Positions 9,501 to 17,150 of a stretch of DNA of 64,000 bases are shown here, in pieces. Source of the stretch: Trueperella bonasi (lineage in GTDB: Bacteria > Actinomycetota > Actinomycetes > Actinomycetales > Actinomycetaceae); contig NZ_JAUSQX010000001.1 of assembly GCF_030811535.1 (NCBI RefSeq), forward strand, positions 124,001 through 188,000, written 5' to 3'. The position numbers were made by a program, and so were the translations under genes. The first letter of the stretch is position 1. Every line of letters begins with the position of its first letter. The notes under the pieces are model-generated. The model ran no database searches. It was not told the DNA's origin and saw nothing but the letters and a program-made list of their open reading frames with translations.

Positions 9501-9909
9501 GGCAGCCGGTGAGGACCTGCCAGTTCTTAGCCGCGCCAGCAAGTGATTCTAACGAATGGTGCGCCCCTCCCTTTTCTCCGGAAGCAAGCATGGCTTCGCC
9601 AATTGTATGCGAGAGCGCCCGGTATCCATCGGCGTCGCGCGCCAAAATGATCAGGTGCTCGCCGTCGGGATCTTTCTGCCCGGCACGCGGGCTACCACCG
9701 ATACTCACTTCTGAACCGATCACGGTGGGCATCCCGTATCTTCGTGCCGCGCTGGCAAGCTGTACGACGCCGGGCAGGCCGTCGTGGTCGGTTAACCCAA
9801 TCGCGGTGAGTTCCAGTTCTACAGCACGTTTGACCAGCTCAGCGGGCATCGAGGCCCCGTCGAGGAAGCTGTATGCGGAATGCACGTGAAGTTCGGCGTA
9901 GGGAATCAT
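6580..9909 (-). CDS. dnaE2: Error-prone DNA polymerase III alpha subunit DnaE2
   Basis: The replicative-type polymerase of the SOS mutasome, 1109 residues. The N-terminal PHP domain (ELHVHSAYSFLDGAS) and the catalytic motif PDIDID (about 398-403) with CQGRGS before it are intact; a C-terminal OB fold follows (GERAKVAGIVTHRQRPN). The start at 9909 is an ATGA overlap with the imuB stop at 9906; the open frame runs 8 codons further but that would overlap imuB more deeply. A low-complexity linker (about 468-510) contains a duplicated ASTAQS coded by an 18-bp tandem repeat. DnaE2 works with ImuA-type and ImuB partners in lesion bypass and damage-induced mutagenesis. Confidence 0.93.
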   Translation of the reverse strand: MIPYAELHVHSAYSFLDGASMPAELVKRAVELELTAIGLTDHDGLPGVVQLASAARRYGMPTVIGSEVSIGGSPRAGQKDPDGEHLIILARDADGYRALSHTIGEAMLASGEKGGAHHSLESLAGAAKNWQVLTGCRKGGLRRALETSPGLWTLDEARAYLDRLIALFGRDSVAVEVTNNRQPYDRERNMHLAELASWAKVDLVATGNVHSARPQDSIVADVLAATRANQTLDEHRGWMPAWPSYVKSGAQMMQLHADHPHAVENAARIGAECSFDLALVAPRLPLFPTPAEHTEASWLRHVTYGEAKRRYGSRSQHPQAWAQIDHELQVIEQLGFPGYFLIVHEIVEFCRDRGIWCQGRGSAANSAVCFALGITAVDAVRHKMLFERFLSPGRTGPPDIDIDIEAGRREEVIQHVYERYGRHHAAQVANVITYRPRSAIRDAARALGYDAGQSDSWAKSIERRLPRKDQPDGSREQHQRLRNSASTAQSASTAQSVSAEPAVQAQATSFAQRWGVDQEVPERVVEIASRLQRLPRHLGIHSGGMVICDRPVIDVCPAGWGRMEGRTVLQWDKDDCAEAGFVKFDLLGLGMLSALRIAFSELTERGITAENGQPLDLHNIDQEDPRVYDLLCAADTIGVFQVESRAQMATLPRIRPRTFYDIVVEVALIRPGPIQGGSVNPYIHRRRGREKVTYPHPLLENALKKTLGVPLFQEQLMQIAIDAAGFTPSQADQLRKAMGAKRSHERMRELRGQLMEGMAAKGIDEPTREEIYSKLEAFAEFGFPESHSFSFAYLVYASAWLKVHYPENFYAGILAAQPMGFYSPQTLVADARRHGVEILPVDVCHSYKHSSVEVTPRRQVNSHPLVSADPCRGLRLGLSNIKGLKGGIDRILAARADRQFNSVADLAHRARLDTAELEILAAAGALKSLGMSRREGIWAAEALAYAGKRAGECFQPSIPGIHVGTRPPQLPAMSPVEENVTELRTTGISIATHPMEFLRKTLTDQGILSIENLGTVTPGERAKVAGIVTHRQRPNTASGITFISLEDETGLLNVVCSVGLWERHRKVLRTSQGLVIRGTVERADGVMNFIADGAQALDLAVNIPSRDFR
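8423..8458. repeat. 18-bp tandem duplication inside dnaE2
   Basis: Two perfect copies of gactgcgctgtgctggct lie head to tail. They encode the repeated ASTAQS in a low-complexity linker and keep the reading frame. Confidence 0.85.
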
Positions 9910-11462
9910 TCGTAGATCCCTGCCATCCACCATTGGCGATCTTCCCGGTAGATAAGATAGCCGCGCTTATCGCATACGAGTTCTAGCCATGCCTTGCGTT
10001 CCTGTGTTTGCGGGTTCCACCAGCCCACCGCCTGCAACCACGGACCCGCGAGGGAGTCTATGCGCTCTGCTCGTCCTTCAATTTTGAGCTCGAAAGGAGT
10101 GGGGTTATCGCACTGTTCTTGGCAGTAGAACGTACCCAGAGCGCTCACAAGGCACTCGTGCCCGTGAGCATCGCACAAAGTAATTTTTTCCGGTTTTGCT
10201 TTGACGAGGTTCGGCCACGGGCTGGGTATCGTTCCGGGCCAGGGAGCATCGCGATGTTCCGGCAACGTTGAGGCCGCGTCCCATAGCCGAGTGGAGTGGG
10301 CTTCAAGTGGATGGCGCCCACCCACTCGCTCAGGTACGAGCACCGACTTATCCCCCAGCAGGCTCTGAATTCGGCTTACCGCCCGCACGGCGGCTTCCCG
10401 GTTCGCGCGCTCACTTCCCCACAGGGTTCCTTGGGCCAGCCCAGCCTGTGCAATCGCTTTCGCAACGACGACGATGCGTTCGATTCCCGATTCTGGCCCC
10501 TCGCCGTCGGATATCCACGCACTTAGCTGCCATCGCACACGATCGGTAATATCTTTGGCGCTTGCGACGTCGAGTGCCCATTTGCGTTCGCGTTGCTTGC
10601 CAGATTCGCTACGAGTTTGAATGGAAATTTCGCGGGCAATGACTCCGCGCTGGGTTAGATAGCTCGAAAGCTCTTCTGCCATTTCACGTGCAAGAAAAGT
10701 AGCTTGGTCAAGGTTGGTAAGCGGCGGGTCCAAGGCCCGTTCAACGGTAAGTTCCTGAAGGGGGTAGCTTTCACCGGCCTGATCAAGATCTCCGCCGTTT
10801 ATCAAGGTGATTACGTGTTTGCCAATGTCGCCAAACCGGGTGACCAGTGCTTGAGCATCCAAAGATCGCAAGTCCCCAATACGGCGTATCCCCAAGTCTT
10901 CCATGGCATTAATGAAAGCCCGCACACGTGCCCGTGCTTGCGATGAAAATGCAATATATTCAAGTGCGGCAACGGGGTGTGCGTCCAAAAACGGGCGCGC
11001 ATTGCGCACGTGTGTTCCTTGACGTGCGGCGAGTACGCTCGTCAAGAGCCCTTCGCCAAAGCCGACACGAGCTTCGAGCCCAGTACGTTGCGTGATATCT
11101 CCGATGAGATTATCGGCAAGGGCGCTCACGCTGCCTGCAGTTCTTAGCGGGCCACGTGCGAGAAAAGTGATGAGGCCCGGTTCAAGCACACTGAGGTAGG
11201 CTATGTGTTCTTCACACGCGCGCACGACTCGTTCAAAATATTGCACGTCACGTGTACCATCATGGCGAACAAGAACAAGGTGCGGAACTAGTGCCTGAGC
11301 CTGCCGCCTCCTCATTCCTGTTCGGACACCTTCACGGTAAGCAAGCCCATTGACGGCAATGATTCGCTGTTCGTGCACGGCAATGGGAACATGGGCCTCA
11401 ACCTGTCCACTGAGCAGAGCCGCGACCACCGGCCAATCGGGAATCCAGACAGTTCCCCTCAT
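9906..11462 (-). CDS. imuB: ImuB-like Y-family DNA polymerase homologue
   Basis: A 518-residue Y-family polymerase relative that acts as the beta-clamp-binding hub of the mutasome. The fold begins with GTVWIPDWPVVA, and the little-finger region includes LTVERALDPPLTNLDQ. The acidic residues that bind catalytic metal in active Y polymerases are not preserved (for example SVLEPGLI replaces the usual SxDE), in line with ImuB proteins being non-catalytic. Start and stop overlap the neighbours by 4 nt on both sides (ATGA at 11462 and at 9909), so the three genes form a translationally coupled operon. Confidence 0.9.
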   Translation of the reverse strand: MRGTVWIPDWPVVAALLSGQVEAHVPIAVHEQRIIAVNGLAYREGVRTGMRRRQAQALVPHLVLVRHDGTRDVQYFERVVRACEEHIAYLSVLEPGLITFLARGPLRTAGSVSALADNLIGDITQRTGLEARVGFGEGLLTSVLAARQGTHVRNARPFLDAHPVAALEYIAFSSQARARVRAFINAMEDLGIRRIGDLRSLDAQALVTRFGDIGKHVITLINGGDLDQAGESYPLQELTVERALDPPLTNLDQATFLAREMAEELSSYLTQRGVIAREISIQTRSESGKQRERKWALDVASAKDITDRVRWQLSAWISDGEGPESGIERIVVVAKAIAQAGLAQGTLWGSERANREAAVRAVSRIQSLLGDKSVLVPERVGGRHPLEAHSTRLWDAASTLPEHRDAPWPGTIPSPWPNLVKAKPEKITLCDAHGHECLVSALGTFYCQEQCDNPTPFELKIEGRAERIDSLAGPWLQAVGWWNPQTQERKAWLELVCDKRGYLIYREDRQWWMAGIYE

Positions 11463-12202
11463 GACGGAATCCGATCGGGCACGGCATTGAGATACGGGGT
11501 TACCGACCTGCCAACGTTCCCATGCGCGTCATGCAGTGGCTCGAGAGCCCGCGCCGTTCGGCTGCCGTGATAGCGGATATATGACTGACCATGTTGGCTT
11601 GAGACGAGGTAATCCACCGATTTAATGTGGCCAGCTCCACCGTTGAGCCCACTCAGCGCCAGAAGTTCACAATCCACAGTAAATGTGGCGTTCGGCCAGT
11701 TCATTGCGAGGATAAGTGCACCTTTACTGATGGCACGCCGGTGCAGCACACGCCGTTCGCGCGCATCAAGGCGAACGTTGCCAACGATCACAATGTCGAA
11801 ACCATCGATTGCAGCGCTTATAACTTGCGAAGCCTGAACTTCGATTCGTGGTACATGTACCACGCGGGCTCCCACCACTCCTAGGCTTTCCGCGCATGCC
11901 CATCCCACATCTGGTACTCCAAGAAAAGCGATCCATGCATTGTGTTCTGAGGCGATGCTTGCAAGAACCGTGATGAAGAAGTGCGATCCTCGAATGCTTA
12001 GTACCCCGCGTCGAGGGATCCCCGCCGGTAGTGTGCCTTGAAGATAGGCGGGAACATTGTAATGGTCGGAACTTAGCTCCCCACTCACACCAGTATGGGG
12101 GTTTGCTCTTGCACCGGTGTGAGGCATCGTTCGCACAATGTTCAGGCCCGCTTTTTGTTCGGCCTCCTCAAGTGTTTTTCGCGCAATTGCTAACCTGTCC
12201 AC
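11459..12202 (-). CDS. imuA: ImuA-like mutasome accessory protein
   Basis: A protein of about 247 residues related to the RecA-like ImuA/ImuA' accessory factors. The equivalent of the Walker A region (GIPRRGVLSIRGSHFF, about 62-77) lacks GKT, so ATP binding is doubtful, as in actinobacterial ImuA'. GTG at 12202 was chosen because AAAGGAGG lies 5 nt before it; a GTG at 12208 would be 1 nt from the ribosome site. A perfect LexA box directly precedes the ribosome site. The gene overlaps imuB by 4 nt. The name rests on position and family resemblance. Confidence 0.82.
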   Translation of the reverse strand: MDRLAIARKTLEEAEQKAGLNIVRTMPHTGARANPHTGVSGELSSDHYNVPAYLQGTLPAGIPRRGVLSIRGSHFFITVLASIASEHNAWIAFLGVPDVGWACAESLGVVGARVVHVPRIEVQASQVISAAIDGFDIVIVGNVRLDARERRVLHRRAISKGALILAMNWPNATFTVDCELLALSGLNGGAGHIKSVDYLVSSQHGQSYIRYHGSRTARALEPLHDAHGNVGRSVTPYLNAVPDRIPS

Positions 12203-12214
12203 ACCCACCTCCTT

Positions 12215-12230
12215 TCGAACGCGTGTTCGA
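12215..12230 (-). promoter_or_regulatory. LexA (SOS) box of the imuA-imuB-dnaE2 operon
   Basis: The perfect palindrome TCGAACGCGTGTTCGA matches the actinobacterial LexA operator TCGAAC-N4-GTTCGA at all twelve defined positions. It ends only 12 nt before the GTG start and abuts the AAAGGAGG ribosome site, so LexA bound here would sit at or after the transcription start. Confidence 0.93.
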
Positions 12231-12348
12231 TTTACATCTTAGAAGTGGGCTCCGACAAAAACTACCTCGCATTTCACCAACGGCTCATTTACGACGCGTC
12301 TTCAGGCACTCACAAGAGTTTGCGATGTGCGTCACATAGGATGGAGCT

Positions 12349-12879
12349 ATGAATCTAAATAGACCTATCGCACCAGATCCTTACTCGCTACTTCCAGAGG
12401 TTCCCTCCTTCAAACTCGTAAGCTCTTCACTCACAGAGGGAGGGACGATGCCAGATAAGCATCTTGGCTTTAAAGACAACGTCTCTCCAGCCCTCGAGTG
12501 GAGTGGATTTCCGGAAGAAACTCAGAGCTTCGTCGTTACCTGTTTCGATCCTGATGCACCAACCCCTTCGGGATATTGGCACTGGACTGTCGTTGATCTT
12601 GACGCCGGCACAACTTCGCTCGAGGAAGGCGCTGGTAAATCCGATCTATTTCTGCCCGGGGCCGCTGCTCACGTGCGAAACGATGCTAACGAGGTTTCGT
12701 ACTATGGCGCCGCTCCGCCGGAGGGCGATCACCCGCATCGCTACATTTTCGTTGTTCACGCGCTCGATGTTCCATCCTTGGACTTGGATGTGGAAAACAC
12801 GACGCCGACAGCCGCGGCCTTTAACACCGTGTTCCACACTCTGGCTCGAGCAACGCTGACTGTGACGTACCAGCGCTAG
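12349..12879 (+). CDS. YbhB/YbcL family Raf kinase inhibitor-like (PEBP) protein
   Basis: A 176-residue phosphatidylethanolamine-binding-protein family member. The family core is clear: SPALEWSGFPEETQSFVVTCFDPDAP (landmark near residues 45-70), SGYWHWTVVDLD and the later PPEGDHPHRYIFVVHALD. These proteins have an anion-binding pocket, and their bacterial role is not settled. It is a single gene, diverging from the SOS operon. A strong stem-loop with T tract lies 22 nt after its stop. Confidence 0.9.
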   Translation: MNLNRPIAPDPYSLLPEVPSFKLVSSSLTEGGTMPDKHLGFKDNVSPALEWSGFPEETQSFVVTCFDPDAPTPSGYWHWTVVDLDAGTTSLEEGAGKSDLFLPGAAAHVRNDANEVSYYGAAPPEGDHPHRYIFVVHALDVPSLDLDVENTTPTAAAFNTVFHTLARATLTVTYQR

Positions 12880-12900
12880 CACGAGCACAATTGGTATCAG

Positions 12901-12936
12901 TCGAGCACCCGCGCGCTACACTGTGCGGGTGCTCGA
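12901..12936 (+). terminator. Intrinsic terminator that overlaps the start of trmL
   Basis: A 12-bp perfect stem (TCGAGCACCCGC and complement) with a 12-nt loop is followed by TTTTGTTTTTC. It is placed to end transcription of the PEBP gene. The right arm contains both candidate GTG starts of trmL (12923 and 12929), and the T tract codes for its first residues. Confidence 0.8.
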
Positions 12937-13405
12937 TTTTGTTTTTCATGAACCGAAAATTCCTGGGAACACCGGGAACGCGATCCGCCTCGCGGCGTGT
13001 ACGGGTGCGCGTCTGCACCTGATTGAACCACTGGCGTTCAATTTTGACGACGCTCATCTCAAGCGTGCCGGCTTGGATTACCACGACCTTGCCGATCTAA
13101 TAATTCATAGCTCGTGGGATGCGGCCAAGGAGTACTTTGGGCCCGATCGTCGGATTTTCGCGTTCACCGGGCACAGCACACATTCCTATGCTGACGAATG
13201 TTATTTCGTCGATGACGTCTTACTGTTTGGCACCGAACCTACCGGATTGCCGGATTCGGTACTTAGCGATCCTCGAATCACGAAAAAGCTACGCATTCCA
13301 ATGCTGCCCGGTAGGCGATCCTTGAATCTGGCAAATGCAGCTTCAATCGCGGTGTACGAAGCTTGGCGTCAATTTAATTTCTCGCATTCAGCCGAAATCT
13401 CCTGA
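12923..13405 (+). CDS. trmL: tRNA (cytidine/uridine-34-2'-O)-methyltransferase TrmL
   Basis: A 160-residue SPOUT methyltransferase that methylates the ribose of the wobble base in certain tRNA-Leu species, using SAM. The start HEPKIPGNTGNAIRLAA, the middle GTEPTGLP and the C-terminal knot MLPGRRSLNLANAASI are diagnostic. Homology requires a start at GTG 12923 or GTG 12929; no ATG/GTG/TTG lies in frame just upstream and no clear ribosome site is seen. Both codons are in the right arm of a terminator-like hairpin, which could limit translation. It is convergent with the LPxTG gene. Confidence 0.9.
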   Translation: MRVLDFVFHEPKIPGNTGNAIRLAACTGARLHLIEPLAFNFDDAHLKRAGLDYHDLADLIIHSSWDAAKEYFGPDRRIFAFTGHSTHSYADECYFVDDVLLFGTEPTGLPDSVLSDPRITKKLRIPMLPGRRSLNLANAASIAVYEAWRQFNFSHSAEIS

Positions 13406-13418
13406 TATAGCGGCTCAA

Positions 13419-14558
13419 TCAGCTCATCCTCACTCTCCATCGCAAGGAACCGCCCAAGCCGATAAGGCCAACTGCAATGAGCACTCCTGCAACCGATCTA
13501 TGCCCCGTATTCGGCAGCTCCCGCACTGACTCGGCATTCCTGATGACGGGCGCGGGTTCCGGCTCTGGCGCGGGTTCAGGCTCTGGCGTAGCTTCCGGTT
13601 CCGGTTCAGGCGCGGGTTCCGGCTCTGGCGCGGGTTCAGGCTCTGGCGTAGCTTCCGGTTCCGGTTCAGGCGCGGGTTCCGGCTCTGGCGCAGGCTCCGG
13701 CTCCGGCTCCGGTTCAGGCGTCGACTCCGGCGCCTGAACCACCTGCTTGATGACGCCACGGACACCTCGCAAATGCATGTCTTGGGCAACCGCATGGTGG
13801 CCCGTTCTAAATGAGTGCCCCGGTATTTCCTTATACTCCACCTGAAGACTAACGCTCCCGAGATTTTCTGCTTCAATTGCGAAATCTTGGGCCTCTAACA
13901 GGGTGTGGCCGGTCATGATACCGGTGCCAGAATCAGCAAAAACTGCGCCGTCAAGCGAAGCTTGAAATGGCACCCCCTCAATTGCATCGCCTTTCTGGCC
14001 GCGAATAACAAAACCCGAAAGGAGGTTATCGTTTATGGAGATCGCATCAGCCGTATGCGGGCCCGCAATAGCCTGGGCTTCTTCAAGCACTAGGCGTGCC
14101 TGGTCTCGCCAGTGAGCGTTGGAGGTTTGGTCCCACCCTCGAGAATCTTCAGTGAGTTCATAGATCGCCAAACTGAAGGCTTCGGGGTCGATACCGGCCA
14201 TGGACTGCGAGCCCCACAGATCCAAGACCGCAGCGAGAACTCCGGTATTTTCCTGCGATACCGTCGTATCCCAACCGTGTTCGGAGGGCTTGACACGATA
14301 AGATTCGCCTGCGACCGTCGTCGTGATCGTTTCAAACGACGACGTTTCCAAGCCGGTCTGGTAACTGAAATTAAGCTGAGTGTCACCGGTACATAGGGCT
14401 ATCGGTTCAGTTTCCGATCGAAGTGCGCCGAAGCGGCTTTCCGCGGTTGCGACTCGTTGCCAACGAGAATCTTCGGCGAAAGCGCCTGGTAAAAACTGTA
14501 CGAAAATTATAGTTAAAGCCAAAGTGAATAGAACATAATGGCGAACTGTCAAACGCAT
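13419..14558 (-). CDS. LPxTG cell-wall-anchored surface protein with Pro-Glu repeats
   Basis: A 379-residue exported protein. It has a signal peptide ([18 protein letters not shown] then [10 protein letters not shown]), an N-terminal domain with [10 protein letters not shown] and [13 protein letters not shown] that loosely recalls thioester (TIE/TED) adhesin domains, a middle domain of Cna/SpaA-like character ([20 protein letters not shown]), a Pro-Glu-Ala-rich stalk and the sortase signal LPNTG followed by a hydrophobic stretch and a basic tail (RWRVRMS). ATG at 14558 has AAAGGAG before it. It probably projects from peptidoglycan; an adhesive role is inferred. No sortase gene is in the window. 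Confidence 0.85.
   Translation of the reverse strand: MRLTVRHYVLFTLALTIIFVQFLPGAFAEDSRWQRVATAESRFGALRSETEPIALCTGDTQLNFSYQTGLETSSFETITTTVAGESYRVKPSEHGWDTTVSQENTGVLAAVLDLWGSQSMAGIDPEAFSLAIYELTEDSRGWDQTSNAHWRDQARLVLEEAQAIAGPHTADAISINDNLLSGFVIRGQKGDAIEGVPFQASLDGAVFADSGTGIMTGHTLLEAQDFAIEAENLGSVSLQVEYKEIPGHSFRTGHHAVAQDMHLRGVRGVIKQVVQAPESTPEPEPEPEPAPEPEPAPEPEPEATPEPEPAPEPEPAPEPEPEATPEPEPAPEPEPAPVIRNAESVRELPNTGHRSVAGVLIAVGLIGLGGSLRWRVRMS
13549..13691. repeat. 60-bp tandem repeat in the stalk of the LPxTG protein
   Basis: A 60-bp unit occurs twice perfectly and continues for a partial third copy (about 2.4 copies). Each unit encodes 20 residues rich in PEPEPAPEP. The unit length is a multiple of three, so copy-number change would alter stalk length without a frameshift. 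Confidence 0.9.
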
Positions 14559-14684
14559 GTGCGCTCCTTTCATCGCATCAATCTTGACTCCCGTGTTTCC
14601 TCCACTGCTTTCGTTATCCCCGATCACGAATCCGCCAATAACGTTTCAAAATTTGTGGAAAAGTTTTCACATTGGTTCTGCACA

Positions 14685-14722
14685 CCGTGTATACCCTGCC
14701 GACTTCGGAGGGGTATACACGG
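14685..14722. promoter_or_regulatory. 38-bp interrupted palindrome between the LPxTG and XRE genes
   Basis: Outer arms of 12 bp (CCGTGTATACCC and its complement) and inner arms CCGA/TCGG are separated by a two-base mismatch on each side, giving a nearly perfect hairpin over 38 nt. It has no T tract. It lies 13 nt before the preferred GTG of the XRE gene and overlaps a possible -10 element TATACC (14690-14695). An operator for the neighbouring XRE protein is a reasonable guess. Confidence 0.6.
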
Positions 14723-14734
14723 AAGCTCAATATC

Positions 14735-15052
14735 GTGAATCGATACTCTCCAGCCGAACGTGCCCTAGCCTCAACTTTCGCGAAAACACTTATCGCCAAA
14801 CGAAAAGAGCTGGGGCTGACTCAAGAGCAGGTAGCTTTGAGCGCAGACATGGACCGAAACCACTATCAGCTCATGGAACACGCGCGTTCAGACCGTAAAA
14901 CTAACAGTCCAACCAACCCGCGTCTGTCAACACTCATCAAACTCGCCAAGGTTTTCGACTGTTCGGTTCAGGACTTACTCGAAGCAGCCCTCGAGGAATA
15001 CAAGACAGTTGAAGCGCACACTGCCACGGACATCACGTCTCGGGACCTTTGA
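14735..15052 (+). CDS. XRE-family helix-turn-helix transcriptional regulator
   Basis: A protein of about 105 residues with one Cro/CI-type helix-turn-helix (FAKTLIAKRKELGLTQEQVA, then LSADMDRNHYQLMEHARS). GTG at 14735 is preferred because GGAAG precedes it by about 9 nt and the domain begins soon after; an in-frame TTG at 14672 would put a large palindrome inside the coding region. It is divergent from the LPxTG gene, and its end overlaps the end of the TrmH-family gene by 20 nt. Its target is unknown; control of the neighbouring surface protein is possible. Confidence 0.8.
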   Translation: MNRYSPAERALASTFAKTLIAKRKELGLTQEQVALSADMDRNHYQLMEHARSDRKTNSPTNPRLSTLIKLAKVFDCSVQDLLEAALEEYKTVEAHTATDITSRDL

Positions 15053-15854
15053 GTGCCCATGCCGCTACTGCACTCGCGGCGGCGACGTTCAGCGAATCAA
15101 CGCCGTCAGCCATGGGAATGGTAACCACCTGATCAGCAGTGGATATAGTTTGCTGTGCCAAACCATCTCCTTCCGCCCCGAGAACCAGCGCAACTTTACC
15201 TTCCCTGACAGCGCGCAGATTCGCAAACTCCTCCAGAGATACTGCATTTTCTTCTAACGCGAGGGCCGCTGTGATCCATCCTGAGTTGCGGAGCAAGGAA
15301 ATTGAACGCGGCCAATCATCTATGCGTGTCCACGGTATTTGAAATACCGTCCCCATCGAGACCTTTATCGAGCGCCGATAAAGCGGATCAGCGCACCCAT
15401 CAGTAACGAGAATCGCGTCCACGCCAAGGGCGGCCGCAGAACGGAAAATCGCTCCAACGTTTGTGTGGTCAACTAAATTCTCTAGGATGAAAATTCGCCG
15501 CGCTTCATCAATCCTTTCGAGAAATTCGCGGCCCTCCACAAGTTGTGGCCGCTGCATAGAAGCAATTGCCCCGCGATGGACACGAAATCCGGTGAGCTTC
15601 TCCAAACGATCTTCGTCAAGCACAAATAACGGCACATCATCGGTAAAGAGCGGTGCAAATGTTGGAACCCAGCGCGGTGTTAAGACCACGGCCCTCGGAC
15701 GATGGCCTGCCTCAAGCGCGCGGCGGATAACCTTTTCCCCTTCCGCCAGATACAAGCCGCGCTCGGTGTCTAACTTCTTTCGTAGAGCAACATCGGTCAA
15801 CCGAAAAAAGTCGTCGAGCCTAGGATCCTCGAGCGCATCTATATCAACAATCAC
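15033..15854 (-). CDS. TrmH-family (SpoU) RNA 2'-O-methyltransferase
   Basis: A 273-residue SPOUT methyltransferase with an N-terminal substrate-binding domain (KLDTERGLYLAEGEKVIRRA) and the three SpoU motifs: NLVDHTNVGAIFRSAAALG, LVLGAEGDGL and IPMADGVDSLNVAAASAVA. It transfers methyl from SAM to a ribose in rRNA or tRNA. The full domain layout resembles 23S rRNA methyltransferases of the TsnR/RlmB type, but the exact target cannot be read from sequence. Confidence 0.88.
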   Translation of the reverse strand: MIVDIDALEDPRLDDFFRLTDVALRKKLDTERGLYLAEGEKVIRRALEAGHRPRAVVLTPRWVPTFAPLFTDDVPLFVLDEDRLEKLTGFRVHRGAIASMQRPQLVEGREFLERIDEARRIFILENLVDHTNVGAIFRSAAALGVDAILVTDGCADPLYRRSIKVSMGTVFQIPWTRIDDWPRSISLLRNSGWITAALALEENAVSLEEFANLRAVREGKVALVLGAEGDGLAQQTISTADQVVTIPMADGVDSLNVAAASAVAAWALKGPET

Positions 15855-15906
15855 GGCTATACTCTGCCAGATGCTCTATCTGAGCGCACGCTGCGTGTTC
15901 GAAAAG

Positions 15907-15940
15907 ATGGTGGCCCAAGGACAAATCCTTGGGCCACCAT
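15907..15940 (-). terminator. Intrinsic terminator after the SPFH-NfeD pair
   Basis: A 15-bp perfect stem (ATGGTGGCCCAAGGA and complement) with a 4-nt loop. In the minus-strand transcript the stem is followed by CUUUUC. It begins 13 nt after the stop of the SPFH gene. Confidence 0.88.
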
Positions 15941-15952
15941 TTCGTCAACGGT

Positions 15953-17125
15953 TTAGTTACTTGGCTTATTCGGATCGAGAGGATCGAAGGGTTCCGACGG
16001 ACCGAGTGGATCGGCCTTATTCGGATCCTGACCTGCCGACTGTCGCGGATCAAAAGGCTTACCGGAGTGCGTGCCCGACTCTTCAGCCTCGGACGATGCT
16101 CGGTTAGCTTCGCCGCGCGCACTGGCAAGGGCTTCATCGACGTCTGGCAAACTTGTGCCCGCCAAGGAGTCGGCAAGACTTTCATCTAAACCTTCGAGAT
16201 CAACTTCGATCCGTTCGTTAGAGGTCAGATCGGCGCCGTCTCTGCTCTTTCCTGTGAATCCAGCCGTGACAGCGTCGAGCGCGGCGGTCAGCTCGGTCGG
16301 AACAATCCAGAGCTTGGACGATTGTGAATCTGCAATCTGTGGCAGAACCTTCAGGTACTCGTAGCTCAGCAGCTTCGGATCGGCATTGCCACGGTGAATA
16401 GCGTCGAAGACCTGCAAAATTGCGCGTGACTCACCCTGAGCCTCGAGGATTTTTGCCTGGGCAGAGCCTTCAGCACGCAAAATTGAGGACTGTTTCTCAC
16501 CCTCTGCCGTCAAAATAGCTGACTGCTTGACACCCTCAGCCGTGAGAATAGCTGCGCGGCGATCACGCTCTGCACGCATCTGCTGTTCCATGGCGGACTG
16601 CACTGTTGCCGGCGGATCAATCGCCTTAAGTTCGACGCGAGAGACACGAATGCCCCAACGTCCGGTTGCTTCATCGAGCACACCGCGAAGTTGGCCGTTA
16701 ATCTGATCGCGGCCGGTGAGCGCCTGCTCCATGTCCATCGATCCGATGATGTTACGCAAGGTAGTCACTGCTAGCTGTTCGATAGCTGACATCGGATCGG
16801 CGATTTCGTATGTTGCCGCCTCGGGCTGAGTCACCTGGTAGTAAATAACGGTATCGATATTGACCACGATATTGTCCGAGGTAATCACGGGTTGCGGCGG
16901 GAAAGGAACAACCTGTTCACGCATATCAATACGCTGACGTACCGAATCAAAGAATGGGATAAGGAAGTGCAAGCCAGGACGAAGCGTCTTGTTGTACTTA
17001 CCGAGCCGTTCAATGATGACGGTGAAACCTTGGTGTACCTGAATAACGGACTTCGCGATAGCAACGATTACTAATATCGCTAGAATCGCGAGGAACACGA
17101 GAAAGACCGTGCTGGCACCTTCCAT
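15953..17125 (-). CDS. SPFH/Band 7 domain protein (paraslipin/QmcA-like)
   Basis: A 390-residue membrane-anchored scaffold protein. Residues 6-24 form a membrane segment; the SPFH domain follows (VHQGFTVIIERLGKYNKTL, PGLHFLIPFFDSVRQRIDMR), then a long coiled coil with AILTAEG repeats (about 195-240) and a polar, Pro/Asp-rich tail. Such proteins oligomerise on membranes and are linked to membrane microdomains and protease control. It lies 25 nt after an NfeD gene on the same strand; the SPFH-NfeD pair is a conserved two-gene unit. Confidence 0.92.
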   Translation of the reverse strand: MEGASTVFLVFLAILAILVIVAIAKSVIQVHQGFTVIIERLGKYNKTLRPGLHFLIPFFDSVRQRIDMREQVVPFPPQPVITSDNIVVNIDTVIYYQVTQPEAATYEIADPMSAIEQLAVTTLRNIIGSMDMEQALTGRDQINGQLRGVLDEATGRWGIRVSRVELKAIDPPATVQSAMEQQMRAERDRRAAILTAEGVKQSAILTAEGEKQSSILRAEGSAQAKILEAQGESRAILQVFDAIHRGNADPKLLSYEYLKVLPQIADSQSSKLWIVPTELTAALDAVTAGFTGKSRDGADLTSNERIEVDLEGLDESLADSLAGTSLPDVDEALASARGEANRASSEAEESGTHSGKPFDPRQSAGQDPNKADPLGPSEPFDPLDPNKPSN

Positions 17126-17150
17126 TGGATCCTACTTTCTTTGTTGGGAT

